Below are positions 42,994 to 51,867 of a stretch of 64,000 nt of DNA, in pieces. The DNA is from Streptomyces griseoviridis (GTDB taxonomy: Bacteria; Actinomycetota; Actinomycetes; Streptomycetales; Streptomycetaceae). How positions within the stretch are numbered: the stretch's first letter is position 1; each line of letters begins with the position of its first letter. The notes under the pieces are model-generated. The model saw nothing but the letters and a program-made list of their open reading frames with translations, was not told the origin of the DNA and did no database searches. The translations under genes were made by a program, and so were the position numbers. The stretch covers positions 8,619,501 through 8,683,500 of the forward strand of contig NZ_CP029078.1 of NCBI RefSeq assembly GCF_005222485.1. Direction: 5' to 3'.

Positions 42994-43811
42994 CGGATGG
43001 ATCCTTCCGTGGCGCCGGCCACCGGTTCGGCGCCGGGTGCGACGGCGCGGGTGTCGTCGGGCTGCCAGATGCGCGGCAGATGCAGGGCGCCGGTGCTCGA
43101 CCCGCCGTCCACCCGCAGGATCTCGCCGGTGATCCAGGAGGCGTCGGACCCGGCGAGCCAGCACACCGCGCGGGCGATGTCCTGCGGGGTTCCCGGGCGC
43201 CCCAGCGGGTTGGCGCCGATGGCTGCCGCGTACCGCTCGGAGACGGGGTTGCAGTCGCTGGAGACCGGCACGAACCCGGGGCTGACGGCGTTGACGCGGA
43301 TGCCGTGGGCGCCGAACTCCAGGGCGGCGGCGCGGGTGGCCATCTCCAGGGCCGCCTTGGAACTCGCGTAGGGGCCGCCGCCCGGACGGGCCCGCAGCGC
43401 GGAGCCCGAGGAGATGTTGACGACCGAGCCCGGCCGGCCCGCGGCGACGGCGAGCCGCGCGTACGCGGCCGTCGCCAGGACCGGCGCGCGCAGGTTCACG
43501 GCGAACAGCCGGTCCCAGTCGGCGGCCCGCACCTCGGCCATGTCGAGCGAGGGGTAGACGCCCGCCGCGTTGACCAGGACGTCCACCGGGCCGTGCGCGG
43601 CCCAGGCCGCCTCCACCAGCGCGCCGGGCGCCTCCGGGTCGGTCAGATCGGCGCCGCGGGTCGCGACCCGGGAGCCGAGCCGGGCGGCGGTGGCGTCGAG
43701 GGCGTCGGGGGAGCGGTCGGCGAGCGTCAGGAAGGCGCCCCGGGCCGCGAACGCCTCCGCGATGGCCCCGCCGATGCCGCCCGCGGCACCGGTGACGAGG
43801 ACGTGCGTCAT
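42990..43811 (-). CDS. Short-chain dehydrogenase/reductase
   Basis: 273 residues of the classical SDR fold: cofactor motif VTGAAGGIGGAIAEAFAARG, structural NAAG in VLVNAAGVYPSLDM, the active-site Ser in VVNISSGSALR and the YxxxK in PYASSKAALEM, then IRVNAVSPGFV and ITGEILRVDGGSS at the end. Preference for NAD(H) is suggested by ADRSP after beta-2, where an acidic residue stands. It overlaps the transporter gene by one base and the reductase-peptidase fusion by four, placing it in the middle of a tightly coupled operon. Confidence 0.9.
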   Translation of the reverse strand: MTHVLVTGAAGGIGGAIAEAFAARGAFLTLADRSPDALDATAARLGSRVATRGADLTDPEAPGALVEAAWAAHGPVDVLVNAAGVYPSLDMAEVRAADWDRLFAVNLRAPVLATAAYARLAVAAGRPGSVVNISSGSALRARPGGGPYASSKAALEMATRAAALEFGAHGIRVNAVSPGFVPVSSDCNPVSERYAAAIGANPLGRPGTPQDIARAVCWLAGSDASWITGEILRVDGGSSTGALHLPRIWQPDDTRAVAPGAEPVAGATEGSIR

Positions 43812-45139
43812 CAGTGGAACTCCTTGTCCTTGGTCTCCGGCATCGTCAGATAGACGGCCAGGGAGATCAGCGACGCGACCGACACGTAGATCCACAGCAG
43901 ATCGCTGTGCCCGCTCTCGTGCATCCAGGTGGTGAGGTAGGGGGCCGTGCCGCCGAAGACCGCGACGGCCAGCGCGTAGGGCAGGGCGATGCCGGTGGCG
44001 CGCACCTCCGCGGGGAACTGCTCGGCCATGATGACCGCGCAGTTCGCCGAGTAGCCGAGGATCAGCAGCATGCCGATCAGCTGGACCAGGAACAGGCTGA
44101 GGAAACTGTCGTTCAGCAGGTGCAGCAGCGGCCACGCCAGCACCACGAACCCGCCGGCGAACGCCGCCATGGTGGGCTTGCGCCCGAGCCGGTCCGAGAG
44201 CAGCCCCGCGAACGGCAGCGCGATCACGAACACGACCAGGCAGAGCGTCTGCGACAGCAGCGCCTTCTTCAGCGGGATGCCGGTGGTCAGATTGGCGTAC
44301 GTGGGCAGGTAGTTGACCCAGATGTAGTAGGTGAGGGTGCCCGCGATCGTGATGCCGACGACCCGCAGGGTGGCCGCCGGATGCTCGACGAACATCGCCT
44401 TCACCGGGTTGACGCGGGTGCGGCCCGCGTCCTGCGCCTGGGTGAAGGAGTGGGTGTCCTCGACGGAGACCCGCAGCCAGAGGCCGACCAGGCCCAGCAG
44501 GCCGCCGAGCACGAACGCGAGGCGCCAGCCCCACGAGTGCAGGGCGTCGTCGCTGAGCACCGAGGTGGTGAGGGTGCCCAGGAGCGACGCGATCAGGACA
44601 CCGCCGGCCACCGACACCTGCTGCCAGGACCCGGCGAACGCGCGCCGGCCGCGGGCCGCCGACTCGACCAGGAAGGCCGACGAGGAACCGAACTCGCCAC
44701 CGGCGGAGAAGCCCTGCACCAGCCGGGCCACCAGCAGGAGCAGCGGCGACAGCACCCCGATGGCGTCGTACGAGGGCGTGATCGCGATGGCGAAACCGGC
44801 GCCCGCCATCAGCGCGACCGTGAGGGTCATGCCCTTCTTGCGGCCGTGCCGGTCCGCGTAGGCGCCGAGGACGGCGGCGCCGACCGGGCGCATCACGAAC
44901 CCGACGGCGAAGACCGCGAGCGTGGACAGCAGGGCCACCCCGCTGTCGCCCTTCGGGAAGAACTCGTCGGCGATGACCTTCGCGAAGATCGAGTAGAGCG
45001 CCCAGTCGACCCATTCGACGGTGTTGCCGATGGTTCCGGCGACGATGGCCTTGCGCTGGGCGCCGTTCAGTCTGCCGGGGGCGGGGAGGCCGCCCTCCTG
45101 CCGGCGGGGGCCTGCCGGTGTGGCGGATCCGGTGTTCAT
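43811..45139 (-). CDS. MFS transporter of the metabolite:H+ symporter family
   Basis: 442 residues with 12 helices. GNTVEWVDWALYSIFAKVIADEFF, VGFVMRPVGAAVLGAYADRHGRKKGM and VARLVQGFSAGGEFGSSSAFLVESA mark it as a ProP/ShiA-like proton symporter for small organic acids or zwitterions. It probably imports the substrate of the operon. The gene overlaps the deacetylase gene by four bases upstream and the SDR gene by one base downstream. Confidence 0.9.
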   Translation of the reverse strand: MNTGSATPAGPRRQEGGLPAPGRLNGAQRKAIVAGTIGNTVEWVDWALYSIFAKVIADEFFPKGDSGVALLSTLAVFAVGFVMRPVGAAVLGAYADRHGRKKGMTLTVALMAGAGFAIAITPSYDAIGVLSPLLLLVARLVQGFSAGGEFGSSSAFLVESAARGRRAFAGSWQQVSVAGGVLIASLLGTLTTSVLSDDALHSWGWRLAFVLGGLLGLVGLWLRVSVEDTHSFTQAQDAGRTRVNPVKAMFVEHPAATLRVVGITIAGTLTYYIWVNYLPTYANLTTGIPLKKALLSQTLCLVVFVIALPFAGLLSDRLGRKPTMAAFAGGFVVLAWPLLHLLNDSFLSLFLVQLIGMLLILGYSANCAVIMAEQFPAEVRATGIALPYALAVAVFGGTAPYLTTWMHESGHSDLLWIYVSVASLISLAVYLTMPETKDKEFH

Positions 45140-46185
45140 GGCGTGTGCTCCGGGGCGTCGGGGACGGAACGGACGGGAGAGGCATGAGGCGTGGGGGAGG
45201 CGGGAGGAACAGGTGGGACGGGAGGGGTGGGGGAGACCGCGGAAGCGGGTGGGACAGGAGAACCGGGGACGCCGGTGGGGTGCGGCACCGCGCGCGCCGC
45301 GTCGGCGAGCTGGGCGTGCGTGGCGTACCAGACACCCGGGTGGGCGGCGATGTGGTCGAGCAGCTCCCGCAGCACCACCAGCCGCGAGCGGTGGCCGATG
45401 ACATGCGGGTGCAGGGTGAGCTGGAAGACCCCGCCGTCCCGGTAGGCCGCGTCGAACTCGTCCCGCCAGATCTCCCCGACGTCCCGCGGCCGGCTGTGCG
45501 GGCGCACCGAGCCGTAGCGGTCCATCGTGAAGTAGGGGGCGTCGTCGCGGATCCAGTCGACCGGGATCTCCACCAGACCCGTGGGCCGGCCCGCCGCGAC
45601 GATCTCGTACGGTTCGTCGTCCGCCATCAGCGACGAGTCGTAGCCGAAGCCGAGCTCCAGCATGATCGCGAGGGTCGACGGCGAGAAGTCCCAGGACGGG
45701 GTGCGGATGCCGACGGGCCGCCGCCCGGTCACCGAGGTGAGCGTGTCGAGGGCGCGGGCGGTCAGCTCCCGCTCGTCGGCGTGGCCGAGCAGCATGTTCC
45801 GCTCGTGGATCCAGCCGTGCACGGCCAGCTCGTGCCCGTCCCCGGTGTAGGCGCGGGCCTCCTCAGGGTGCAGCAGCGCGGAGACCGCCGGCATGAAGAA
45901 CGTCGCCGGGACGCCGTAGCGGGCCAGCAGCTCAAGGACCCGCCCGGCGCCGACCCGGGCGCCGTACTCGCCCTGGGCGAGCCGCCCGGGGCTGGTCTCG
46001 CCGTCGCGCAGCGGGATCGTCTCGTGGTCGGAGTCGAAGGACAGGGCGACGGCGACCCGGGCGCCGCCCGGCCAGCGGTCGGGGACCAGCCTGCGGCCGG
46101 CCCGGACGGCGTCGACCTGACCGCGCCAGGTCTCTTCGGGCCAGCGCCAGCTCTCCGCGGGCAGGCCGGAGTCTTCGGTGGGCAT
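45136..46185 (-). CDS. Polysaccharide-deacetylase-fold amidohydrolase (PuuE/cyclic-imidase-like)
   Basis: 349 residues. The NodB-type core is seen in VAVALSFDSDHETIPLRDG (catalytic and metal Asp), ATFFMPAVSALLHP, GDGHELAVHGWIHERNM (metal His pair), GIRTPSWDFS and the closing LTLHPHVIGHRSRL. The PuuE-like architecture, without signal peptide, is that of cytosolic allantoinases and cyclic imidases rather than cell-wall deacetylases. The last 45 residues are Pro/Val-rich and probably disordered. First gene of a four-gene operon; ring opening of a cyclic amide would fit with the peptidase and reductase downstream. Confidence 0.82.
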   Translation of the reverse strand: MPTEDSGLPAESWRWPEETWRGQVDAVRAGRRLVPDRWPGGARVAVALSFDSDHETIPLRDGETSPGRLAQGEYGARVGAGRVLELLARYGVPATFFMPAVSALLHPEEARAYTGDGHELAVHGWIHERNMLLGHADERELTARALDTLTSVTGRRPVGIRTPSWDFSPSTLAIMLELGFGYDSSLMADDEPYEIVAAGRPTGLVEIPVDWIRDDAPYFTMDRYGSVRPHSRPRDVGEIWRDEFDAAYRDGGVFQLTLHPHVIGHRSRLVVLRELLDHIAAHPGVWYATHAQLADAARAVPHPTGVPGSPVPPASAVSPTPPVPPVPPASPTPHASPVRSVPDAPEHTP

Positions 46186-46278
46186 GGGGTCTCCACGGGG
46201 GTCGGGAACGGAAGCGGGCGGGCACGGGAGGGTGGCGCGGACACTGGACGGCGGCCGCGGGGCCTTCGGCGGGGGCGC

Positions 46279-47286
46279 TCAGGCGGTGCGGGTCATCCGG
46301 TGCCAGGAGTACTTCATGGTGACGAGATGCAGCGTCACGTCGGAGGCGATCAGCCCCGGCAGCGCCCCGATGACGTCACTGGTGTAGCGGAACAGGTCGG
46401 TGCGCCTGGGCAGCACCATGTGGCCGACGAGGTTGAAGCGGCCGGTCGCCGCGCCCAGGAACTTGGTGCCCGAGTGCCGGGCGAGCTGGCGCCCCGCCGC
46501 GTCGAGCCGGTCCGGCTCGATCGACAGCCACACCATGAACTCGGCGTCGTAGCCGAGCAGCGCCGGTTCGACCAGGGTGCGGAACTGGAGGATGCCGCGC
46601 GCGATGAGCCGGTCCATGGCCCGCGCGACACCGGACTCGGTGTGCCCGAGGCTCCTGGCCAGCGCGCTGACCTGGGTCCTGCCGTCCTGCTTCAGGGCCG
46701 CGACGACGTCCTGCTCCAGGCTGTTGAGCGCTTGTGGCGCCTCGTCCCAGTCGGCGCGGTCGCACGACGACGCCAGGGTGGCCGGCCGCAGGTCCGCCGC
46801 CGCCTCGGGCGGCAGCAGCCCGGTGTCCCACATCGACGCCGAGGTGAACGCGCGGATCACCGGGACCGCCTCGGTGCTGGTGATGAGGTCGGCCGCGGGC
46901 AGGTCGGTGAACAGCATCCGCATCATCTCGTCGTTGTCCCGCGCGACGAAGTCGACGATGAGGTCGGCGGCGCCGGTGACGACGGCCACGAACCGGACGT
47001 CCGGGCTGGCGGTGAGCCGGTCGGCGACCTCGAGGCCGCGCCCCGGCCTGGCCTGCACCCGGACCAGCATGGAGGATCCCTCCCGCGTCCGGTCCAGCTC
47101 CAGGGTGCCGACGACGCGCAGCACGCCCCGCTCGCGCAGCGCCCGGTAGCGCCGCTGGGCGGTCGTCTCACTGGCGTCCACCCAGCGGGCCACCGCGCTC
47201 CACGGGGCGCGGCCGTTGAGCTGGAGCGCGGCGATGATGCGGCGGTCCAGCTCGTCGACGGTGTCCCCGGGGGCTCGGCAGGTCAT
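46279..47286 (-). CDS. Tandem Lrp/AsnC-family regulator (two HTH-effector units)
   Basis: The 335-residue protein contains two complete Lrp units. Unit 1: DELDRRIIAALQLNGRAPWSAVARWVDASETTAQRRYRAL and an effector domain ending DLIVDFVARDNDEMMRML. Unit 2: SLEQDVVAALKQDGRTQVSALARSLGHTESGVARAMDRLI and the effector domain with FMVWLSIEPDRL and FNLVGHMVLPRRTDLFRY. The single-chain pair would bind DNA as an intramolecular dimer. ATG 47286 has no ribosome site but sits seven bases after a good -10 box, so the message is probably leaderless. It directly precedes the deacetylase operon on the same strand and is its likely regulator. Confidence 0.87.
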   Translation of the reverse strand: MTCRAPGDTVDELDRRIIAALQLNGRAPWSAVARWVDASETTAQRRYRALRERGVLRVVGTLELDRTREGSSMLVRVQARPGRGLEVADRLTASPDVRFVAVVTGAADLIVDFVARDNDEMMRMLFTDLPAADLITSTEAVPVIRAFTSASMWDTGLLPPEAAADLRPATLASSCDRADWDEAPQALNSLEQDVVAALKQDGRTQVSALARSLGHTESGVARAMDRLIARGILQFRTLVEPALLGYDAEFMVWLSIEPDRLDAAGRQLARHSGTKFLGAATGRFNLVGHMVLPRRTDLFRYTSDVIGALPGLIASDVTLHLVTMKYSWHRMTRTA

Positions 47287-47293
47287 GGCGCTG

Positions 47294-47322
47294 ACGCTAA
47301 TCAGCACCAATCCGCCCGTCAA
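47294..47322 (-). promoter_or_regulatory. Promoter of the Lrp gene, TTGACG-N17-TAGCGT
   Basis: Read on the minus strand, TTGACG (47322-47317) and TAGCGT (47299-47294) are separated by exactly 17 bases. The -10 box ends seven bases before the ATG, implying a leaderless transcript. Confidence 0.75.
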
Positions 47323-47553
47323 TGAAGGAATCCTGCATCCACGCTGGTCAGGACCCTGCCATCCGGCGGGTCACGCGTTACGGAGCGGTAAAGGCCGCAG
47401 ATCCGGGACGCGGGCGCGGGTCCGGGGAACATGACGGATTACGCCACCCGCGTGTCCGAAAAAAGTTGCCGGGAGGCGGTCTGCCGGCTGCCCGGCCTTG
47501 ACCGTGCGTGCACCCGGCCGTCACCGCGGGGCGGTTGCCGCGGGCGGCGTGCG

Positions 47554-48194
47554 CTACGGCTGGGGTAGGGCGCCCGGCACCGGCGGGTGGGGCACCGGCG
47601 CCTGCCGGGCGACGCGTCCGTACCGGGCCGTCAGCCGGGTCGCGAAGTACACCGCCGCGGCGGCGGCCACCAGGTCGAGGACGTCGGCGGCCAGCAGCTG
47701 TCCCAGGGCGCCGCGGACCTCGTGGCGGTCGTCGGCGGCGTCGAGCCGCAGGGCGGCGAACCGGTCGAGGAACACGCTCGCGACGAACAGCGCCCACCAC
47801 AGGTGCACCGGCCATCTCCGGGCGCGGCCGACCCCGCCGTCGGCGGAGGCCGGGGTGGCGGCGCTCCACATCTCCAGGGCGACGCGGTACGGCAGCCAGA
47901 GCGCGCCGACGGGAATCAGCCAGGAGCCGATGGCCCAGCCGGGGCCGTCACCGAACCGGTCGGGGGCCGTCAGGCCGATCTGGCGCGCAGCTGGTGGAAC
48001 CAGGACACGAAGACGACCGCGCACGGCAGGTGGGCGACCAACGGGAGCGTCGCGGCCGTCCCGTAACGGGTGTACGCGGCGTCGAACGCGTCGACGAGGG
48101 TGAAGGAGAAGCCCCGGTCGCCCTCGATCATCGTGCAGATCCTGGCCCCCGTGTACACGGAGTACAGATCGCAGAGGGCGACCAGCCCGCGCAT
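47554..48194 (-). pseudogene. DUF4328 membrane protein gene split by a frameshift
   Basis: Two minus-strand frames together give a DUF4328-like membrane protein. The first (48194 to about 47985) encodes helices and the family's FVSWFHQLRA; it then stops after RSA. The second continues from that point with RQIGLTAPDRFGDGPGWAIG and SWLIPVGALWLPYRVALEMW, the block that should follow. Restoring one base near 47981-47985 joins them. The N-terminal frame also has no start codon ahead of ATG 48194 although homologues usually have one more segment. It is either a broken gene or a sequencing error. Confidence 0.65.
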
Positions 48195-48263
48195 CGCCGT
48201 CGCGGCGATCAGCAGCCCCCGCAGCAGGGGCGCAGCGCCCCCGGGGGGCCGCGCCCCGCCCCG

Positions 48264-49310
48264 CTACCCGAACCCGTACCGTCGCCGCTCCGCGACCTCG
48301 AGGGTGTCCTTGAACAGGGCGAGCGCGGCGCCCAGCGGGCTGGAGCGGCCCCCGCTCACCGTGATGTCACCGGCCTCGGGACACCCGTAGACGACGGCCT
48401 TCTCCGGACCCGCGAGCGCGTGCATCGGATCGCCCGCCGGAGTCTCCTCCAGACGGACCCGCACCTCGTGCGGAACGCCGGCCGCGGCCGACGCCACCGC
48501 GCGCAGCCGCCGCCCCCGGCCGGCCGCCGCGCACGCCGCCACCGCCGTGGACTCCTCGATCGGCTCGGTGCGCCACCGCACGGCCGCCGCGTCCCAGCCC
48601 CACAGCAGGGCGGCCAGCAGCACGACCTTGGTGGCCGCGTCCCGGCCGGACAGATCGGCCGACGGATCGCCCTCCGCGATGCCCAGACGCCGCGCCTCCG
48701 CCAGCGCCTCGGCCAGCGTCCCGCCCCGCGCCATCACGTCGAGGACGAACGTGGAGGTGCCGTTCGGGCAGGCCCGCACCGAGCGGCAGCCGAGCCCGCG
48801 GACCCCGGAGCGGGCCAGGTCGCCCGCGGGCAGCGCGGCCCCGGTCGCCGCCGAGAGCCGGATCAGCGCGCCGCCCTCCCGCGCGGCCTCCTCCAACTCC
48901 CGCCAGCCGCTGAGCAGATGGGCCTTGGCCGCGGTCACCACATGGACGCCTGACCGCAGCGCGGTGACCGCCTCAGCGGTCGCCGTCGCACGCGCCCGGG
49001 GCGTGGAGGGCAGCGCCTGCACCAGCACCGCCGCCCGGGTCAGCGCCAGGGTCGCGGCGAGGCCGGCCGGCGGTCCCGTGAACGGCGGTGACGGCGGTGG
49101 CGCGTCGGTGCCCGACGGCGCCAGCCACTCGCCCGAGCCGGTCCGGACGGCCGCCAGCCGCAGCCCCGACCCCTCGCGGCTGGCCTGGGCGAGCCGGTCG
49201 GCGTAGGCCCGGCCGACCCGCCCGAAACCGGACAGGACCACGGGTATGACGGCCCTGCCCGCAACCGCGGCACCCTCCCGCGCTGTCGGCCGCCGTTCTC
49301 CCTCGCTCAC
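48264..49310 (-). CDS. Homoserine-dehydrogenase-like NAD(P) oxidoreductase
   Basis: 348 residues: a Rossmann domain starting VVLSGFGRVGRAYADRL and a catalytic domain with VRACPNGTSTFVLDVMARGG and TLAEALAEARRLGIAEGDPSADLSGRDAATKVVLLAALLWG, which matches the homoserine dehydrogenase core with its Asp and Lys. There is no aspartokinase or ACT domain, and housekeeping threonine genes are absent, so a catabolic role on an aspartate-semialdehyde-like compound is possible. Start GTG 49310 follows AGGAAGAGG. It is the last intact gene of the catabolic run that begins at 58975. Confidence 0.83.
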   Translation of the reverse strand: MSEGERRPTAREGAAVAGRAVIPVVLSGFGRVGRAYADRLAQASREGSGLRLAAVRTGSGEWLAPSGTDAPPPSPPFTGPPAGLAATLALTRAAVLVQALPSTPRARATATAEAVTALRSGVHVVTAAKAHLLSGWRELEEAAREGGALIRLSAATGAALPAGDLARSGVRGLGCRSVRACPNGTSTFVLDVMARGGTLAEALAEARRLGIAEGDPSADLSGRDAATKVVLLAALLWGWDAAAVRWRTEPIEESTAVAACAAAGRGRRLRAVASAAAGVPHEVRVRLEETPAGDPMHALAGPEKAVVYGCPEAGDITVSGGRSSPLGAALALFKDTLEVAERRRYGFG

Positions 49311-49365
49311 GTGCCTCTTCCTCTCCACCGACCCGCCCCGACGTGCGCGGCCACCGTATCCGCCG

Positions 49366-49803
49366 TCACCCGGAGCCGGTCGTCGCGAGGACCAGGGAGA
49401 CCTCCACCGGAGCGCCGGACGGCAGGCCGGTGACGCCCACCGCGGCCCGGACCGGAGCCGGTCCGCCCAGCAGCTCGCGCACCGCCTCACTGGCGCCGTC
49501 GGCGACCCGGCTGTGGTCCGTGAAGTCCGCCGTGGCCGCCACGTACACCGTCATCGACACGGCGGACGCCAGCCGCAGCCCCGCCTCCTCGGCCGCCCGC
49601 CGCCCCGCCTCCACCGCGCGCCGGGCGGCCAGCGCCGCCAGCGGCCTGGCCTCGGCCACCTCCAGGTCCACCCCGAGTGCACCGGTCGCCGCCATGGCGC
49701 CGCCCGCGCGCGGGGTCATGCCCGCCGTGTGCACGAGCCCCGCCGCGACCCGGGCACTGGCGTAGTCGCCCCGCGGCACCGGCGCGTCGTCGGCGGCGCT
49801 CAC
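49366..49803 (-). CDS. RidA/YjgF-family protein
   Basis: 145 residues. GLVHTAGMTPRAGG, the trimer-forming centre LRLASAVSMTVYVAATADFTDHSRVADGASEAV, and PVRAAVGVTGLPSGAPVEVSLVLA are the family pattern. The arginine used for imine hydrolysis should be in PAPVRAAVG. RidA proteins hydrolyse reactive enamine/imine intermediates, and subfamily members often lie in amino-acid catabolic operons. The gene overlaps the M24 gene by four bases, tying it to that enzyme's pathway. Confidence 0.87.
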   Translation of the reverse strand: MSAADDAPVPRGDYASARVAAGLVHTAGMTPRAGGAMAATGALGVDLEVAEARPLAALAARRAVEAGRRAAEEAGLRLASAVSMTVYVAATADFTDHSRVADGASEAVRELLGGPAPVRAAVGVTGLPSGAPVEVSLVLATTGSG

Positions 49804-50948
49804 CGCTGCGGCCCCACCGGGCAGGACGTCAGGACCTCATGGCCGTCGTCGGTGATCAGGACGGTCGCCGACAGGCCGATCCCCGCCGTGCCCGCGATCC
49901 GCAGCGTCGGCACCACGTGCACCACCATGTTCGCCGCGAACCGCTTCTCCTCCGTCTCGCCCAGGGAGAGCAGATGCCCCTCGCCCCAGTCGGGCGCGAA
50001 CGCGATGCCCACCGAGTAGCCGCTGCGCTTGCGGTAGGTGTGGGCGAGCCCGGCGTCCGAGATGGCCGCCTTGCACGCCGCGTGCGCCTCGGCGGGGGAG
50101 CCGCCCGGCCTGACATGGGCCAGCGCCGCGTCCCGGGCGGCGGCGCAGGCGACGGCCATCTCGGCGGCCTCACCGCTCAGCGCGCCGCTCCACACCGTGT
50201 GCATCAGCGGCGCGTTGTAGCGGCCCACGGTGGCCGACATCTCCAGCAGCACCGGCTCGTCGGCGCCGATCACCCGGTCCGACCAGCTCGCGTGAATGGT
50301 GCCGGCCCGGGGACCCGACGCGACGAACGGCTCCATGCCGAAGTACTCCGAACCGGAGGCGATCATGCCCTGGAACGCGGCGGCGGCCACGGCCCGTTCG
50401 CTCGCGCCGGGCACCGCGGCCTCGGCGGCGGCCAGCATCCCCGCGTCGGTGCTCCGGGCCGCCGCCCTGATCTGCTCGATCTCCGCGGGCGACTTGATCA
50501 GCCGGGCGGCGGCCAGCGCGCCGTCGATGGACCGCACCCGCGCCCCGCCCGCCGTCAGCAGACCGCTCAGCCGCTCGTACGACTCAGGCGGCAGGAACCA
50601 CGAACGGGTCTCCAGGCCGACGGCGGTGGCGCCCGGGGCGAGCCTGGCCAGCAGCCCGGCGGTGGCGCGCAGCGGATCGGCGCTGTCCGCGAACCCCTCG
50701 ACGCGGTCCAGGTGGGTGGTCTCGCGGGCGTTGACGGTCTCGGTCTGCCGGGACAGCACGGCGGCCTCGCCGTCGGCGGTGACGATCAGACACTGGTAGG
50801 TGTAGTAGCCGGGCGTGGCGTGCCCGGACAGGTAGCAGACGTTCTCGGGCGTGTGGACGACGACCGCGTCCAGCTTCTCGGACTTCAGCGTGGCACGCAG
50901 CGCGGCCAGCCTGCGGTCGTACTCAGCGGCGGGGAAGACGGGCGGCAT
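49800..50948 (-). CDS. M24-family hydrolase of creatinase/ectoine-hydrolase type, metal ligands missing
   Basis: 382 residues with the two-domain creatinase/prolidase architecture: N-terminal LTLKSEKLDAVVVHTPENVCYLSG-like segment and a C-terminal pita-bread domain starting ARLIKSPAEIEQIRAAARST. The usual metal ligands are not conserved: VLLEMSATVGRYNAPLMHTV replaces the two Asp, GYSVGIAFAPDWGEGH replaces the His, and VVHVVPTLRIAG the Glu. The GYSVGIAFAPDWGEG block strongly resembles ectoine hydrolase DoeA/EutD, and creatinase is likewise metal-free. It should therefore hydrolyse a C-N bond in a small cyclic or guanidino compound rather than a peptide. Confidence 0.82.
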   Translation of the reverse strand: MPPVFPAAEYDRRLAALRATLKSEKLDAVVVHTPENVCYLSGHATPGYYTYQCLIVTADGEAAVLSRQTETVNARETTHLDRVEGFADSADPLRATAGLLARLAPGATAVGLETRSWFLPPESYERLSGLLTAGGARVRSIDGALAAARLIKSPAEIEQIRAAARSTDAGMLAAAEAAVPGASERAVAAAAFQGMIASGSEYFGMEPFVASGPRAGTIHASWSDRVIGADEPVLLEMSATVGRYNAPLMHTVWSGALSGEAAEMAVACAAARDAALAHVRPGGSPAEAHAACKAAISDAGLAHTYRKRSGYSVGIAFAPDWGEGHLLSLGETEEKRFAANMVVHVVPTLRIAGTAGIGLSATVLITDDGHEVLTSCPVGPQR

Positions 50949-51867
50949 GAGGGGCTCCTGTCGGACGGTTGACGGGGGTGGCGGGTGCTGCGGAGCGCCG
51001 CAGCAGGGTGAGGGGCGGGGGCGCGGGAACGTCCCCGAGCAGGTCGCGGCGCAGCTCCGCGAGATAGGGCAACTCGGCTTGCACCCGGGTGGGTTCGTCC
51101 GGTTCGAGGGTCACGACCAGGACGCCTTCCTCGGCGCCGAGGGCGGCGAGGGGACGGCCGTCGGGGTGCCAGGCGCCGCTGCGGCCGAAGTACCGCTCGC
51201 CCGCGAGGTCGCCGACGGCGTTGCAGACGAGGGTGTAGACGCCGTTCTCCACGGCGCGCGCCGGATGGTAGACGCCGTACCGGTGCTCGGTGTCGCCCTC
51301 GGCGAACGCCGAGCAGTACAGCACCGCGTGCGCGCCGGCCCGCCGGTGGGCCCGGGTGAACTCCGGGAACCCGGCGTCGTAGCAGACCCCGAGTCCGACC
51401 CGCACCCCGTCGGCCTGAACGGCGACCAACTCCCCACCGGCCGCGAAGACATCGCGCTCGGGCCCCCAGAGATGGACCTTGGCGTACTGCCCGGCCACCA
51501 CGCCTGCGGGATCGACGACGAGCACCGCGTTGACGGGCCGTCGGGCGGGAGCGTCCCCGTCCCGCGGCCCGGCGAGCACCGCGCCCAGCACCACCCACAC
51601 CCCGCTCTCGGCCGCCGCCCGTGCCAGCGGGGCCAGCGGGCTGTCCTCGGCGGGGGCGGTGCCGGGGGCCGGCGCGGCCAGGGTCAGCTCCCGGCCCGCC
51701 GCCGCGACGGCCGCCGGGTCGTAGCCGCAGCTGAACAGCTCGGGCAGGGCCAGCAGCCGGGCGCCCGCCCCGGCCGCCTCGCGCACCAGGCGCACGGCGG
51801 TGGCGAGGTTGGCCGCGAGGTCGCCGGGGACCGAACGCGCCTGGCCGAGGGCGACGGTCAGGCCCAT
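50923..51867 (-). CDS. Carbon-nitrogen hydrolase (nitrilase superfamily amidase)
   Basis: 314 residues. The Glu-Lys-Cys triad is Glu43 in LPELFSCGYD, Lys130 in GQYAKVHLWGPER and Cys162 in GVCYDAGFPE. Members of this superfamily hydrolyse amides, N-carbamoyl groups or nitriles. Start ATG 51867 fits the family N-terminus. The end overlaps the M24 gene by 26 bases, and the start overlaps the M20 gene end by ten, so the three hydrolases are translated from one message. Confidence 0.88.
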   Translation of the reverse strand: MGLTVALGQARSVPGDLAANLATAVRLVREAAGAGARLLALPELFSCGYDPAAVAAAGRELTLAAPAPGTAPAEDSPLAPLARAAAESGVWVVLGAVLAGPRDGDAPARRPVNAVLVVDPAGVVAGQYAKVHLWGPERDVFAAGGELVAVQADGVRVGLGVCYDAGFPEFTRAHRRAGAHAVLYCSAFAEGDTEHRYGVYHPARAVENGVYTLVCNAVGDLAGERYFGRSGAWHPDGRPLAALGAEEGVLVVTLEPDEPTRVQAELPYLAELRRDLLGDVPAPPPLTLLRRSAAPATPVNRPTGAPHAARLPRR

